Below are positions 1-7,632 of a stretch of 46,529 nt of DNA, piece by piece; within the stretch, counting starts at the first letter, position 1, and each line of letters starts with the position of its first letter. This DNA is from JBBRMG01 sp038230955 (GTDB lineage Bacteria; Patescibacteriota; Doudnabacteria; UBA920), in assembly GCA_038230955.1 (NCBI GenBank), contig JBBRMG010000006.1, positions 1 to 46,529 of the forward strand, written 5' to 3'. A program made the translations under genes and the position numbers. The notes beneath the pieces were generated by a model. The model ran no database searches and had not been told where the DNA came from. It was given only the letters and a program-made list of their open reading frames with translations.

Positions 1-135
1 AAAGGCAGCCCCTTTGCTACCATTACCCAGAAACAACTTGACCGGGTGGTGAAGTTAATCAATACCCGGCCGAGGAAGCGCCACCGTTACCGAACTCCAG
101 ATGAAGTCTTTAACGAGTGTTGCACTTTGGATTAG
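1..135 (+). CDS. IS30-family transposase, C-terminal end (partial)
   Basis: The window opens inside an open frame of 44 codons that ends with TAG at 133-135. The translation contains a segment like INTRPRKRHRYRTPDEVFN, which matches the C-terminal end of IS30-family DDE transposases, where an N-RPRK motif is followed by a TP-EVF motif close to the stop. The catalytic core lies upstream of the window, so intactness cannot be judged. The reading frame overlaps the first codons of the ABC transporter ORF that follows. Family assignment rests on this short but characteristic tail. Confidence 0.8.
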   Translation, partial: KGSPFATITQKQLDRVVKLINTRPRKRHRYRTPDEVFNECCTLD

Positions 136-145
136 AATCTAAGAA
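1..145 (+). mobile_element. Right end of an IS30-family insertion sequence
   Basis: The transposase tail stops at 135. The bases around it (TGTTGCACTTTGGATT at 120-135, then AGAATCTAAG) resemble IS30-family right terminal repeats, which commonly carry TGTTGCACTT and overlap the transposase stop. The element boundary is therefore placed at about 140-146. The left end is outside the window, so inverted repeat and target duplication cannot be compared. The exact boundary is inferred. Confidence 0.6.
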
Positions 146-1853
146 GCGCTATCCAATGTCGATAGTGGTTATGAGTGTGGCCTTGGTTAGTGGCGTCACC
201 CTAGACGCTTACAGACCAATTCTGTATAAACATTTTTTTGATGTCGCTACTTCACAGGGCCCGGCTGCTGCTGGGACAATGGTTAATATCATTCTGATGG
301 TGCTTTTGGTAGGCATTGGTGTGCGCATAGTCTGGACCGTGTTATTGAGATCTATTAGTTATTTGGAAAGTCGAGTGATGTCAGATTTATTGAATACTTC
401 GTATGAGTATTTGTTACATCATTCATATAATTTCTTCAACAATAGTTTTATTGGCAGCTTGGTCACAAAAGTTCGTCGGTTCCAGAACGCATATGAGCAG
501 ATTGCTGATCAGGTGTTTTTAGACACTGGCCGCACGATTCTTATTGCTGTAGTAATTTTGGGAGTGCTGCTTTATAGTTATCCAGTGCTGGGTGTTATTG
601 CATTAGGGTGGTCATTGTTTTTTATTGCTTTAACGGTAGCATTTTCCCGCTACAAAATTCCTCATGATATCGCCCGAGCCGATGCAGACACTAAAACAAC
701 CGGGCATTTAGCTGACACGTTGGCGAACAATATGAATTTGAAATTGTTTGCCTCTATTATTCCGGAAGTGGAAACTTTTCACCGAATAACCGATAACTTG
801 TTTCGGTTGCGTAAGTACGCGTGGAACCTCGGTAATAATTTGGATGTTATCCAAGGAGTGTTAGTATTGCTTCTGGAATTTGGAATGATATACATTTCTG
901 TGGGGATGTGGCAAAGAGGGTTGCTGACCATTGGTGATTTTGTTTTGATTCAGTCGTACATATCTCGTATTATAGATAAGTTGTGGGGTCTTGGTGGCAA
1001 CATTCGGCGCACGTACGAGGCATTAGCTGATGCCAATGAGATGACCGAAATGTTGCTCACCCCGCATGAAATTACGGATATTAAAAACGCCGGTGAGTTA
1101 GTCATTACTCAGGGACGGATTGAATTTAACGATGTTGAGTTTCATTATAGTCCGGCTACTCCAATTCTGAAGCATTTCAATATGGCTATTGCTGCCGGGG
1201 AGCGCGTGGCGTTAGTCGGTCCGTCTGGCGGCGGTAAGTCCACATTAGTGAAACTATTATTTAGGTTCCTAGATATTCAAGGTGGCCATATTACCATTGA
1301 TGGCGCAAATATTTCTGAAGTAACCCAGGATTCATTGCGCCGCTCCATATCGCTAGTGCCGCAGGAACCAATACTGTTTCATCGCAGTTTGATTGATAAC
1401 ATTCGGTATGGTAAACCCGACGCCACCGATAAACAAGTTATTGCTGCCGCCAAGGCTGCTCATTGCCATGAGTTCATTGAAAAGTTTCCGGAGAAGTACG
1501 AAACTTTAGTGGGAGAGCGGGGAGTAAAGCTGTCTGGAGGAGAGCGCCAACGCGTTGCTATTGCTCGGGCTATCTTGAAGAACGCGCCGATATTAGTGCT
1601 GGATGAGGCCACTAGTTCTCTAGATTCTGAATCGGAGAGTTACATTCAAGACGCTTTGCGCACGCTAATGCAAGGCAAAACTACAATTGTAGTGGCTCAC
1701 CGACTGTCTACTATTATGCAAATGGACCGGATTATTGTGATTGAAGACGGTAAAGTGCGCGAAGAGGGAAAGCACGAAGAGTTAATTAAGGCCAAACAGG
1801 GTATGTATCAAAAACTCTGGAACATTCAGGCTGGTGGGTTTGGTCAGGCGTAG
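117..1853 (+). CDS. ABC exporter, fused permease-ATPase; 5' end abuts IS30
   Basis: Half-transporter of the MsbA/multidrug exporter type: an N-terminal six-helix membrane domain (about residues 15-310) fused to an ATPase domain (about 335-578). The ATPase has Walker A GPSGGGKST near residue 366, signature LSGGERQR near 472, Walker B ILVLDEA near 493 and the H-loop histidine in VVAHRLST near 525. It would act as a dimer in the inner membrane; the substrate is unknown. The frame opens only at 114, inside the IS30 terminal repeat. The first candidate start (GTG 117) is IS-derived sequence and the first ATG is at 156. Family members usually have 15-30 residues before the first helix, while only a few remain here, so the native N-terminus was probably replaced or lost when the IS inserted. 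The gene ends in the arm of a large palindrome. Confidence 0.85.
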   Translation: MLHFGLESKKRYPMSIVVMSVALVSGVTLDAYRPILYKHFFDVATSQGPAAAGTMVNIILMVLLVGIGVRIVWTVLLRSISYLESRVMSDLLNTSYEYLLHHSYNFFNNSFIGSLVTKVRRFQNAYEQIADQVFLDTGRTILIAVVILGVLLYSYPVLGVIALGWSLFFIALTVAFSRYKIPHDIARADADTKTTGHLADTLANNMNLKLFASIIPEVETFHRITDNLFRLRKYAWNLGNNLDVIQGVLVLLLEFGMIYISVGMWQRGLLTIGDFVLIQSYISRIIDKLWGLGGNIRRTYEALADANEMTEMLLTPHEITDIKNAGELVITQGRIEFNDVEFHYSPATPILKHFNMAIAAGERVALVGPSGGGKSTLVKLLFRFLDIQGGHITIDGANISEVTQDSLRRSISLVPQEPILFHRSLIDNIRYGKPDATDKQVIAAAKAAHCHEFIEKFPEKYETLVGERGVKLSGGERQRVAIARAILKNAPILVLDEATSSLDSESESYIQDALRTLMQGKTTIVVAHRLSTIMQMDRIIVIEDGKVREEGKHEELIKAKQGMYQKLWNIQAGGFGQA

Positions 1854-1992
1854 AGACATTTATTAATCTCCCTGACCGTTGTTTATAGAAACTATTCGGA
1901 GCGTCAGAAGCAAATTACATGAAATGTAATGCAGCTTCTAGCGTAGCTAGTTTCGTAACAATGGTCAGGGAGATTTTGTTTTTGTCTCTACG
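1849..1992. repeat. 144-base nested palindrome between convergent genes
   Basis: A symmetrical, nested inverted repeat. The outer arms CGTAGAGACA (1849-1858) and TGTCTCTACG (1983-1992) pair perfectly. The next arms AATCTCCCTGACC (1865-1877) and GGTCAGGGAGATT (1963-1975) also pair perfectly, then GAAACTA (1888-1894) with TAGTTTC (1948-1954), AGAAGC with GCTTCT, and ATTACAT-gaa-ATGTAAT at the tip. The outer arms contain the stop codons of both flanking convergent genes. A T-rich stretch follows the right arm. It probably acts as a bidirectional terminator, but it is much longer than one needs to be. Its core is shared with the palindrome at 31117-31190. Confidence 0.85.
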
Positions 1993-3316
1993 TTTGGTCT
2001 TTACCTTTCAGCCGCAGGCCGACAGGTGTGCCCCACAATTCTAGCTCAGTCATGATCCGTTTTTGTAAGTAGCGGCGGAACGCTTGAGAAATAGCAGCTG
2101 GGTGATTAACCGATAGTTCAAAGAACGGAGGATTAGTGTCAATTTGACGGAGACCATTCACTTTTGGTTTCTTTTGATCACGCAGAAGCATTGGTGGGTT
2201 CTTTTTCATGACCCGTGCTAGTAACGCGTCTATATCTTCTTGGGGAATTTCACGGAGCCGATTTTCATAAATCGGTTTAATGGAATTAATGGCTTCCTCA
2301 ATGCCCGTGCCATCTATTGCGGATACAAAAAACATCGGGCTGAACCACAGAAAAGGGAAGTGATAGGAAATATAGTCTCGTAGTTCCTGTTCATCACCCT
2401 TATACTGGTCCATTTTATTAGCCAGAATAATTATGCCTTTATCTAGATCGATAATTTCACCGGCAATATGTTGGTCTTGCTTGGTAATTTTATCAGAAGC
2501 ATCGATGACTAAAAATACAACGTCGCTGCGACGCATGGCTTTGAACGTTTGGAATCCTGAATAAATATCCGGTAGTTTTTGTTTGTGTTCTTTCTTGCGT
2601 AGGCCGGCGGTATCAATAAACGTGTAGTCTTGCCCCGCAATAGTAGTGAAAGTATCAATGGCGGTTCTGGTGGTGCCGGCAATAGGGGAGACAATGACGC
2701 GCTCTTGTCCTAAAATTTTATTTAAAATACTACTTTTGCCAACGTTTGGTTTACCCACGATGCTAACCCCAATACCGTGTGACTGTTCTTCCTCCGGTGT
2801 GTAAAGATTATTTTGCTTAATATACTTCGCGGCATCGTCTAACAGGTCGCCGATACCCCTACCCGAGACTGAGGACACTGTAAAAATATTTTTTATACCT
2901 AAAGACTGAAACTCACCTATAGTGACTTCCATTTGTTTAGGTGAATCAACTTTGTTGATGACTAGCGCAATTTGTTTTTGTAGTTTACGAAATTTTAATA
3001 ATGTTTTGCGATCAATAGTGCCAACGCCCGATTTGCTATCGACAACGAACCACACAATATCAGCCTGTTCCACTGCAATATCAATTTGAGTATTCAATTC
3101 ATGTTCTAGCTCTTGTGAGTTGCCGAATGTAATACCAGCGGTGTCAACTAAACTAAAAGCCACTCCATTCCAGGAGCTGTCAATGTACTGACGGTCGCGT
3201 GTTGTGCCGGCTACCGGCGATGTTACGGCAAGCGGTTTACCAGCTATTTTATTGATCAAAGTCGACTTACCAGCGTTCGGTTCGCCAACTACGGCAATGA
3301 GGGGAATAGAATTCAT
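1988..3316 (-). CDS. der: Ribosome biogenesis GTPase Der (EngA)
   Basis: Essential double GTPase that assists late assembly of the 50S ribosomal subunit. Two consecutive G domains are visible in 442 residues. The first has GEPNAGKST (about 11-19), DTAG and NKVD; the second has GKPNVGKSS (about 187), DTAG and NKMD. A KH-like C-terminal domain follows (about 350-440). Length and order match the family. It is a single gene, convergent with the ABC transporter, with its stop inside the palindrome arm. No Shine-Dalgarno sequence precedes the ATG; a TATTAT box lies 7 bases upstream, so the mRNA is probably leaderless. Confidence 0.97.
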   Translation of the reverse strand: MNSIPLIAVVGEPNAGKSTLINKIAGKPLAVTSPVAGTTRDRQYIDSSWNGVAFSLVDTAGITFGNSQELEHELNTQIDIAVEQADIVWFVVDSKSGVGTIDRKTLLKFRKLQKQIALVINKVDSPKQMEVTIGEFQSLGIKNIFTVSSVSGRGIGDLLDDAAKYIKQNNLYTPEEEQSHGIGVSIVGKPNVGKSSILNKILGQERVIVSPIAGTTRTAIDTFTTIAGQDYTFIDTAGLRKKEHKQKLPDIYSGFQTFKAMRRSDVVFLVIDASDKITKQDQHIAGEIIDLDKGIIILANKMDQYKGDEQELRDYISYHFPFLWFSPMFFVSAIDGTGIEEAINSIKPIYENRLREIPQEDIDALLARVMKKNPPMLLRDQKKPKVNGLRQIDTNPPFFELSVNHPAAISQAFRRYLQKRIMTELELWGTPVGLRLKGKDQT

Positions 3317-3323
3317 AGTTTAT

Positions 3324-3329
3324 ATAATA
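3324..3329 (-). promoter_or_regulatory. -10 box of a probably leaderless der transcript
   Basis: On the minus strand TATTAT is separated by 7 bases from the ATG of der at 3316. That places the expected transcription start on, or within one base of, the start codon. No -35 or Shine-Dalgarno sequence stands out. The same layout occurs before four other genes in this window. Confidence 0.5.
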
Positions 3330-3388
3330 GACGTTATGGCGATTCTGAGCAAATATGCGTAAATAAACCACTCTGTTTTGGCTTATGC

Positions 3389-4816
3389 TTACTCGCCGAG
3401 TATGACAATAATATCCACCTTATTTTTGTCTATTAAAATTCCCGGCGGCGGCAGGGTGACAGCACTGGCCTGAAGATTTGATTTGAGAAATTCCATTGTT
3501 GCTGGTTTGCTGTTGACTGAGTAGGCGATATTTTGGTTGAGCGGACTGCCTTTGTATGAGATTTGTAGCACAGAGAACCCTTGTTTTTGTAGAATTGTCG
3601 CCGCTGATTTGTACAATGTCTTCCCGAGAGTGCTATCAGCCAACCAAATGATGCTTTTTTCTTGGCTTAGTTTATTGGTAGTAAAACTATCACTAAAGAA
3701 ATTTTTTATGTCGGTACTCGTGACGCCATCACACGGTTGTAGGATAAAAGCGCCGGTGGGTGCATCCGTGCCATTACATACTAGCTTGGTGTCGGTGTCT
3801 AGACTGCTGGAAATAATTTGGTCATGACTGAAATCTTTAGTCAGGCTGTAGAGGTGAAGCATTTCTCCCGGGGACAGGTTGGTATGAACATGATCGCCAA
3901 TGACGGAAAAAAGATTATTAATTTTGCCGGCGTCCGTAATTAAATTAAGATCAATAACTTTAGTTTTTGTAGCAGTAATAATTTTATGTTGACGAGAGGA
4001 GCGCGCAAAGTCACTGCCTTCAGGACCAGCGGCGTGACGGGATCGGGCAAAAATTAAAGCTCGTTTGCCATTCATGTGCTCAGCTCCTTGGGTAAATGTT
4101 ACGGGAGCCAAGTAGCCGTTAGTAGCATCATTAGGAAAAGTGTAATCAGTGAAGGTGTGATCTATTGTCACATCAACCCCACCTATTAAATCGATTGCTT
4201 TTTGGAATCCTTGAAAATCTAAAACTGCGAAGTAGGGGATGTGGAGGCCCGTCAGTTGACCGACCGCTTGTCGGCTCTTCTCGCCTCCATCATTCCAGTT
4301 GTTTCGTTTTGCGTAGCCCTCCGAAAAAGCTGAGTTAATTTTACGCCACTCGCCATCGCCTAAGTTGATAAAGTAGTCGCGGGGGATAGACACCATGCTG
4401 GCTTTTTTATCACCAGGGCGGATTTGTACCAGTATCATAGTATCGGATAAGAAAGGGCCATCATGACCTTGACCCCCGATACCCAGTAACAGTAAGTTAA
4501 TTTGGCCTTGTTCCTCCCCTTGCAAATGGACATTCCCTGTTTGGCTGCTTAGGACCGATCCAAGGGTTTTATAAAAACTGGAATTTTGGCCTACAAAAAT
4601 TTTACTTGTTACCTTAAATGCTCGCGCTACCACAAAACCGCCTAATCCTATTATGACTAAGACAATGATGGCGATAATAATACGCAGTATATGACGACGG
4701 GGCTTGGGAGGCTTTGGGAATGGGGAATTTTTTGGAGTTGCCGCCTGGGTAAGTGAGCTTTTAGGCTTGGCAGAATTAGAGCGTGATACAATAATCGGTC
4801 GTTTTATGTCATCCAT
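3389..4816 (-). CDS. LCP (LytR-CpsA-Psr) family envelope protein with LytR_C domain
   Basis: LCP proteins transfer lipid-linked glycopolymers onto peptidoglycan or other surface acceptors. This 475-residue protein has a Pro/Lys-rich cytoplasmic start (1-44), one membrane helix (about 45-66), an extracytoplasmic LCP catalytic domain (about 105-310) with the conserved SIPRDYF segment and the Arg-rich FARSRHA / SDFARSSRQ stretch, and a C-terminal LytR_C domain (about 385-475). The architecture is complete. It is transcribed away from lepB from a region holding two tandem -10 boxes. The acceptor polymer in this organism is unknown. Confidence 0.92.
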   Translation of the reverse strand: MDDIKRPIIVSRSNSAKPKSSLTQAATPKNSPFPKPPKPRRHILRIIIAIIVLVIIGLGGFVVARAFKVTSKIFVGQNSSFYKTLGSVLSSQTGNVHLQGEEQGQINLLLLGIGGQGHDGPFLSDTMILVQIRPGDKKASMVSIPRDYFINLGDGEWRKINSAFSEGYAKRNNWNDGGEKSRQAVGQLTGLHIPYFAVLDFQGFQKAIDLIGGVDVTIDHTFTDYTFPNDATNGYLAPVTFTQGAEHMNGKRALIFARSRHAAGPEGSDFARSSRQHKIITATKTKVIDLNLITDAGKINNLFSVIGDHVHTNLSPGEMLHLYSLTKDFSHDQIISSSLDTDTKLVCNGTDAPTGAFILQPCDGVTSTDIKNFFSDSFTTNKLSQEKSIIWLADSTLGKTLYKSAATILQKQGFSVLQISYKGSPLNQNIAYSVNSKPATMEFLKSNLQASAVTLPPPGILIDKNKVDIIVILGE

Positions 4817-4842
4817 GAATTAATTTACTTTAGTGGGTACCT

Positions 4843-4873
4843 GATTATTATACCGTATGATTATTATACCGTA
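4843..4873 (-). promoter_or_regulatory. Tandem duplicated -10 region upstream of the LCP gene
   Basis: The 15-base unit GATTATTATACCGTA occurs twice (4843-4857 and 4859-4873), 16 bases apart. Read on the minus strand each copy contains a perfect TATAAT (4847-4852 and 4863-4868) facing the LCP gene. Either copy could serve as the -10 element. The region also separates this gene from the divergent lepB promoter. Confidence 0.55.
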
Positions 4874-4892
4874 AATCCAGGCTTTTAGTGGC

Positions 4893-4921
4893 TTGCAGGG
4901 GCGGTACAACAATGGTATAGT
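4893..4921 (+). promoter_or_regulatory. Sigma-70 promoter of lepB
   Basis: TTGCAG (4893-4898), a 17-base spacer and TATAGT (4916-4921) lie upstream of lepB. Transcription would begin near 4928, which rules out the in-frame TTG at 4893 as a start and supports ATG 4953. Confidence 0.7.
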
Positions 4922-4952
4922 GGGAGTGTTATTTGATATAAAGGAAATAAAA

Positions 4953-5579
4953 ATGGAACAAAAAATATCTGAACAAACCACAGAAGACACAGTGGAGCCT
5001 GTAATGATTGCAGAAGGTAAGTCTCCCAGTGTTGGTTCGTTTGTATGGGAATTGGCCCGAGTTGTTATCGTGGCCTTTGCTATTATGTTGGTGTTTCGGT
5101 TGTTTATCGCTGAGCCGTTCATTGTATCGGGCTCATCTATGGTTCCAAACTTTCACAACCGCGAGTATTTAATAGTGAATAAGATTACGTATCGACTGCA
5201 CTCACCTGAACGGGGAGATGTGATTGTGTTTAAATACCCTAAAGATACTTCCCAGTATTTTATTAAGCGAGTGATTGGTTTGCCTAGCGAAAAAGTGCAA
5301 ATTAAAGACGGCCGGGTCTTGGTTTTTAACGGTCAGCATCCCGACGGCTTATTGCTAGATGAACCTTTCTTGTCCAATGACAATGTCACTTTTGGTCGGA
5401 CTGACATTACCACTCTTGGCAGTGATGAATACTTCGTCCTCGGCGATAATCGTCAGGCTTCCAGCGACTCTCGGGTATGGGGCATCATGCCTAAAAATGA
5501 TTTAGTTGGAAAAGTCTGGTTGCGAGTATTTCCTCTGCAACAATTCGGCGTTATCCAACACCCGCAGTTAAACTTTTAA
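4953..5579 (+). CDS. lepB: Signal peptidase I
   Basis: Membrane serine protease that removes signal peptides from exported proteins. After a short acidic N-terminus there is one membrane helix (about residues 27-48), followed by the catalytic serine motif SGSSMVP, the catalytic lysine in FIKRVIGLP and the box E motif GDNRQASSDSR. The length of about 208 residues is that of a compact family member. The start at ATG 4953 is chosen because the promoter's -10 lies at 4916-4921 and a weak AAGG ribosome site precedes this ATG. It leads a plus-strand run continuing into the HisRS-like gene. Likely substrates nearby include the exported proteins at 31284, 33573 and 41698. Confidence 0.95.
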   Translation: MEQKISEQTTEDTVEPVMIAEGKSPSVGSFVWELARVVIVAFAIMLVFRLFIAEPFIVSGSSMVPNFHNREYLIVNKITYRLHSPERGDVIVFKYPKDTSQYFIKRVIGLPSEKVQIKDGRVLVFNGQHPDGLLLDEPFLSNDNVTFGRTDITTLGSDEYFVLGDNRQASSDSRVWGIMPKNDLVGKVWLRVFPLQQFGVIQHPQLNF

Positions 5580-5591
5580 TTCATTTTTTCA

Positions 5592-6881
5592 ATGCCGAAA
5601 ACTATTCGCAAAGTTTCCGCCAAAGCGCATGCTCAAGCAGCGGGCATTGGAGGCACTAAAAATATTATTACTCAAACCGATCCGTTTTGGAACGTTATAT
5701 TGAAGCGCTTAGGTCGTATGGGTCGAACGTATGGTTTTCAGCGTGTGGAAATGCCCATTTTAGATGATGTCGATCTATTCGACCAGTATTATAATAGTAT
5801 GGCTAATGCCCCCGAACCTGTGACAGTTGAAGTCAATGGCAAGTCAATGATGGTTCGTCCAACCATTTTGCCCCAAGTACTACGCCATTATGCTGGGCTG
5901 AAAGACATGGAGGAGATACCCATGTCAAAGTGGCTATATATGGGCAATGTAATAAAGCCTCAGCAAAACACTGGTGGAGTATCGTCGGAGTACGAATTTG
6001 GGACAGAAGTATTAGGGACTTTCACGCACTTAACGGAAGCTCAGACTATTGCCGCGATTTGGCATTTGGTTCAGGAATTAGGTTTAGCAGAAGCAACTTT
6101 GGAAATTAATACTATAGGCGATAATAACTCCCAAGCTACTTACGGCAATGTACTCCATGAATTTCTGAATAATAAAAAGTTTGAGTTATGCGATACTTGT
6201 AACGAATCCTTGAACACGAGGGTGTTTGATGTTTTGCGATGTAATAATTTAGAATGTCAGGTGGTGTTTGCTGAAGCACCAACTGTACTCGATTTTCTAG
6301 ACGATAATTCACAAAAACATTTTACTTTGGTGCTAGAAGCACTGGATGAGTTACAGATTCCTTATCAGCTCAATCCATTGTTGGTCGGCCCCGCCGGTTC
6401 TAGCCGTACTAATTGTATTATCCGGTATAAACACAATAGCCACTCTGTTATTATTGCTGAGGGCGCTTATCATGACACGATCATTAAAGGATTCAGTGGC
6501 AACGAGTTTTCGTGTTTTGGTTTTCAAGGAAGCTTAACGGCTTTGCACAAAGCGATGGAGTTAGCGACCATTGAAGTTTTACCAGAAACTAGTTGCGAAG
6601 TATTTTTGGTACCTTTGGGAGAGCTAGCATCGAAAAGAAGTTTGCGCTTATTTCATGATTTAACAATTGCTGATGTTCGCGTATATGACCATTTTGGGAC
6701 AGTGGGAGTTAAGAACCAATTGAAACAAGCAGAAGACCATAAGTCGCCTATCGCTCTGATCATGGGACAGAAAGAGGCCATGGATGAGATGGTAATTTTG
6801 CGCGATGTTAAAAGTGGGATGCAAGAACTATTTTCCTATGATAAAATAGTAATAGAAGTTAAAAAGCGGCTCGGCCGATAA
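5592..6881 (+). CDS. Histidyl-tRNA synthetase paralogue with degenerate active site
   Basis: The 429 residues follow the HisRS fold over the full length: class II catalytic core (about 25-330), a small insertion with a CDTC...CNNLEC cysteine set like the zinc-type HisRS insertion, and a C-terminal anticodon-binding domain (about 340-425). Key catalytic signatures are missing. The HisRS-specific GLDYYTGTVFE motif is replaced by a segment reading VGPAGSSRTNCIIRYKHNS. The motif 2 FRYERPQ is replaced by VIKPQQN, and motif 3 lacks its Gly-rich Arg. A canonical HisRS exists at 17342, so this copy is unlikely to charge tRNA. It could be HisZ-like (regulator of ATP phosphoribosyltransferase), though no hisG is visible here, or have an unknown role. 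It is 11 bases from the HIT gene and 12 from lepB. Confidence 0.8.
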   Translation: MPKTIRKVSAKAHAQAAGIGGTKNIITQTDPFWNVILKRLGRMGRTYGFQRVEMPILDDVDLFDQYYNSMANAPEPVTVEVNGKSMMVRPTILPQVLRHYAGLKDMEEIPMSKWLYMGNVIKPQQNTGGVSSEYEFGTEVLGTFTHLTEAQTIAAIWHLVQELGLAEATLEINTIGDNNSQATYGNVLHEFLNNKKFELCDTCNESLNTRVFDVLRCNNLECQVVFAEAPTVLDFLDDNSQKHFTLVLEALDELQIPYQLNPLLVGPAGSSRTNCIIRYKHNSHSVIIAEGAYHDTIIKGFSGNEFSCFGFQGSLTALHKAMELATIEVLPETSCEVFLVPLGELASKRSLRLFHDLTIADVRVYDHFGTVGVKNQLKQAEDHKSPIALIMGQKEAMDEMVILRDVKSGMQELFSYDKIVIEVKKRLGR

Positions 6882-6892
6882 TTCATTTACAT

Positions 6893-7243
6893 ATGGACAA
6901 GACACCAGAAGATTGTATTTTTTGCAACATAATAAATAAGAAAATAAACTCTGATATCGTTTTTGAAGATGAGCAATTTATTGTTGCCAGAGACATATTG
7001 CCTCAAGCCCCAGTGCATTTATTGATTATGCCAAAACTGCATATTGCCTCACTCAATGATCTACAAAATGATCAAAGTAAAATTATGGGTGACATGATAA
7101 TGCTGGCTCGAGATGAGGCAATTAAACAGGGGATATCGGACCGAGGTTATAAAATTGTTCTTAACGTTGGTAAAGATGGGGATCAAGGGGTTAAGCACAT
7201 TAATATCCATTTGTTGGGCGGCAAAGCCCTTCCTAGTTTCTAG
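6893..7243 (+). CDS. HIT-family (HINT-like) protein with altered histidine triad
   Basis: HINT-branch HIT proteins are nucleotide hydrolases that can cleave aminoacyl-AMP and nucleoside phosphoramidates. This 116-residue protein has the N-terminal DCIFCNI zinc-type motif, the central PQAPVHLLIMPKLHI segment and the C-terminal triad region. There the usual H-x-H-x-H reads H-I-N-I-H (codons CAC ATT AAT ATC CAT, near 7197-7211). By alignment with human HINT1 the missing middle His is the catalytic nucleophile, so classical activity should be lost or strongly reduced; binding may remain. It directly follows the HisRS-like pseudoenzyme and lacks a Shine-Dalgarno sequence, so it is probably co-transcribed. 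Confidence 0.92.
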   Translation: MDKTPEDCIFCNIINKKINSDIVFEDEQFIVARDILPQAPVHLLIMPKLHIASLNDLQNDQSKIMGDMIMLARDEAIKQGISDRGYKIVLNVGKDGDQGVKHINIHLLGGKALPSF

Positions 7244-7260
7244 AGTCATTTTATACTAGT

Positions 7261-7289
7261 TTGACCAGCCCTTTAGAATATAGTATAGT
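7261..7289 (+). promoter_or_regulatory. Sigma-70 promoter of rpsU operon
   Basis: TTGACC (7261-7266), a 17-base spacer and TATAGT (7284-7289). It lies 91 bases before the GTG of rpsU and would start a transcript covering rpsU, yqeY and probably ftsA-ftsZ. Confidence 0.75.
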
Positions 7290-7380
7290 TATTAGTGAAT
7301 TCAGTGATATTAACCGGCGTTCTTCATATTATCTATGAAAATGCAACTGAATATCTTTTATGGAAAGAGGTGAATAGTCA

Positions 7381-7620
7381 GTGGTAGAAGTAAAGAAAAA
7401 AGACAACGAATCATTTGAAAATTTACTCCGCCGTTTTAACCGCAAAGTTCAACAAAGCGGAGTTTTAATTCGTGCCCGTAAAACTCGGTTTTTTGACAAA
7501 CCGAAGAGCCGTAATCTCCAGCGCTCAGCCGCTCAGCGCCGTAGTGTTATCCGCGCTGTGAAAGAAGAACAGAAGAAATTCGGCAAGCCCGTGAAGAAAA
7601 CCCTTAAATTTGTACGTTAA
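7381..7620 (+). CDS. rpsU: 30S ribosomal protein bS21
   Basis: Small basic protein of the 30S platform near the anti-Shine-Dalgarno end of 16S rRNA. The 79 residues show the bS21 pattern: an acidic-to-basic start, ENLLRRFNRKVQQSG, then a Lys/Arg-rich helical tail. The start codon is GTG at 7381, preceded by a clear AGAGGTG ribosome site, one of the better Shine-Dalgarno sequences in the window. The yqeY gene follows 12 bases downstream, the conserved bS21-YqeY pairing seen in many bacteria. Confidence 0.93.
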   Translation: MVEVKKKDNESFENLLRRFNRKVQQSGVLIRARKTRFFDKPKSRNLQRSAAQRRSVIRAVKEEQKKFGKPVKKTLKFVR

Positions 7621-7632
7621 TATTATTTATCC

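Noticed and set aside
4893..4952. 20-residue N-terminal extension of signal peptidase
   Set aside because: Its start codon would be the -35 hexamer of the lepB promoter, upstream of the transcription start.
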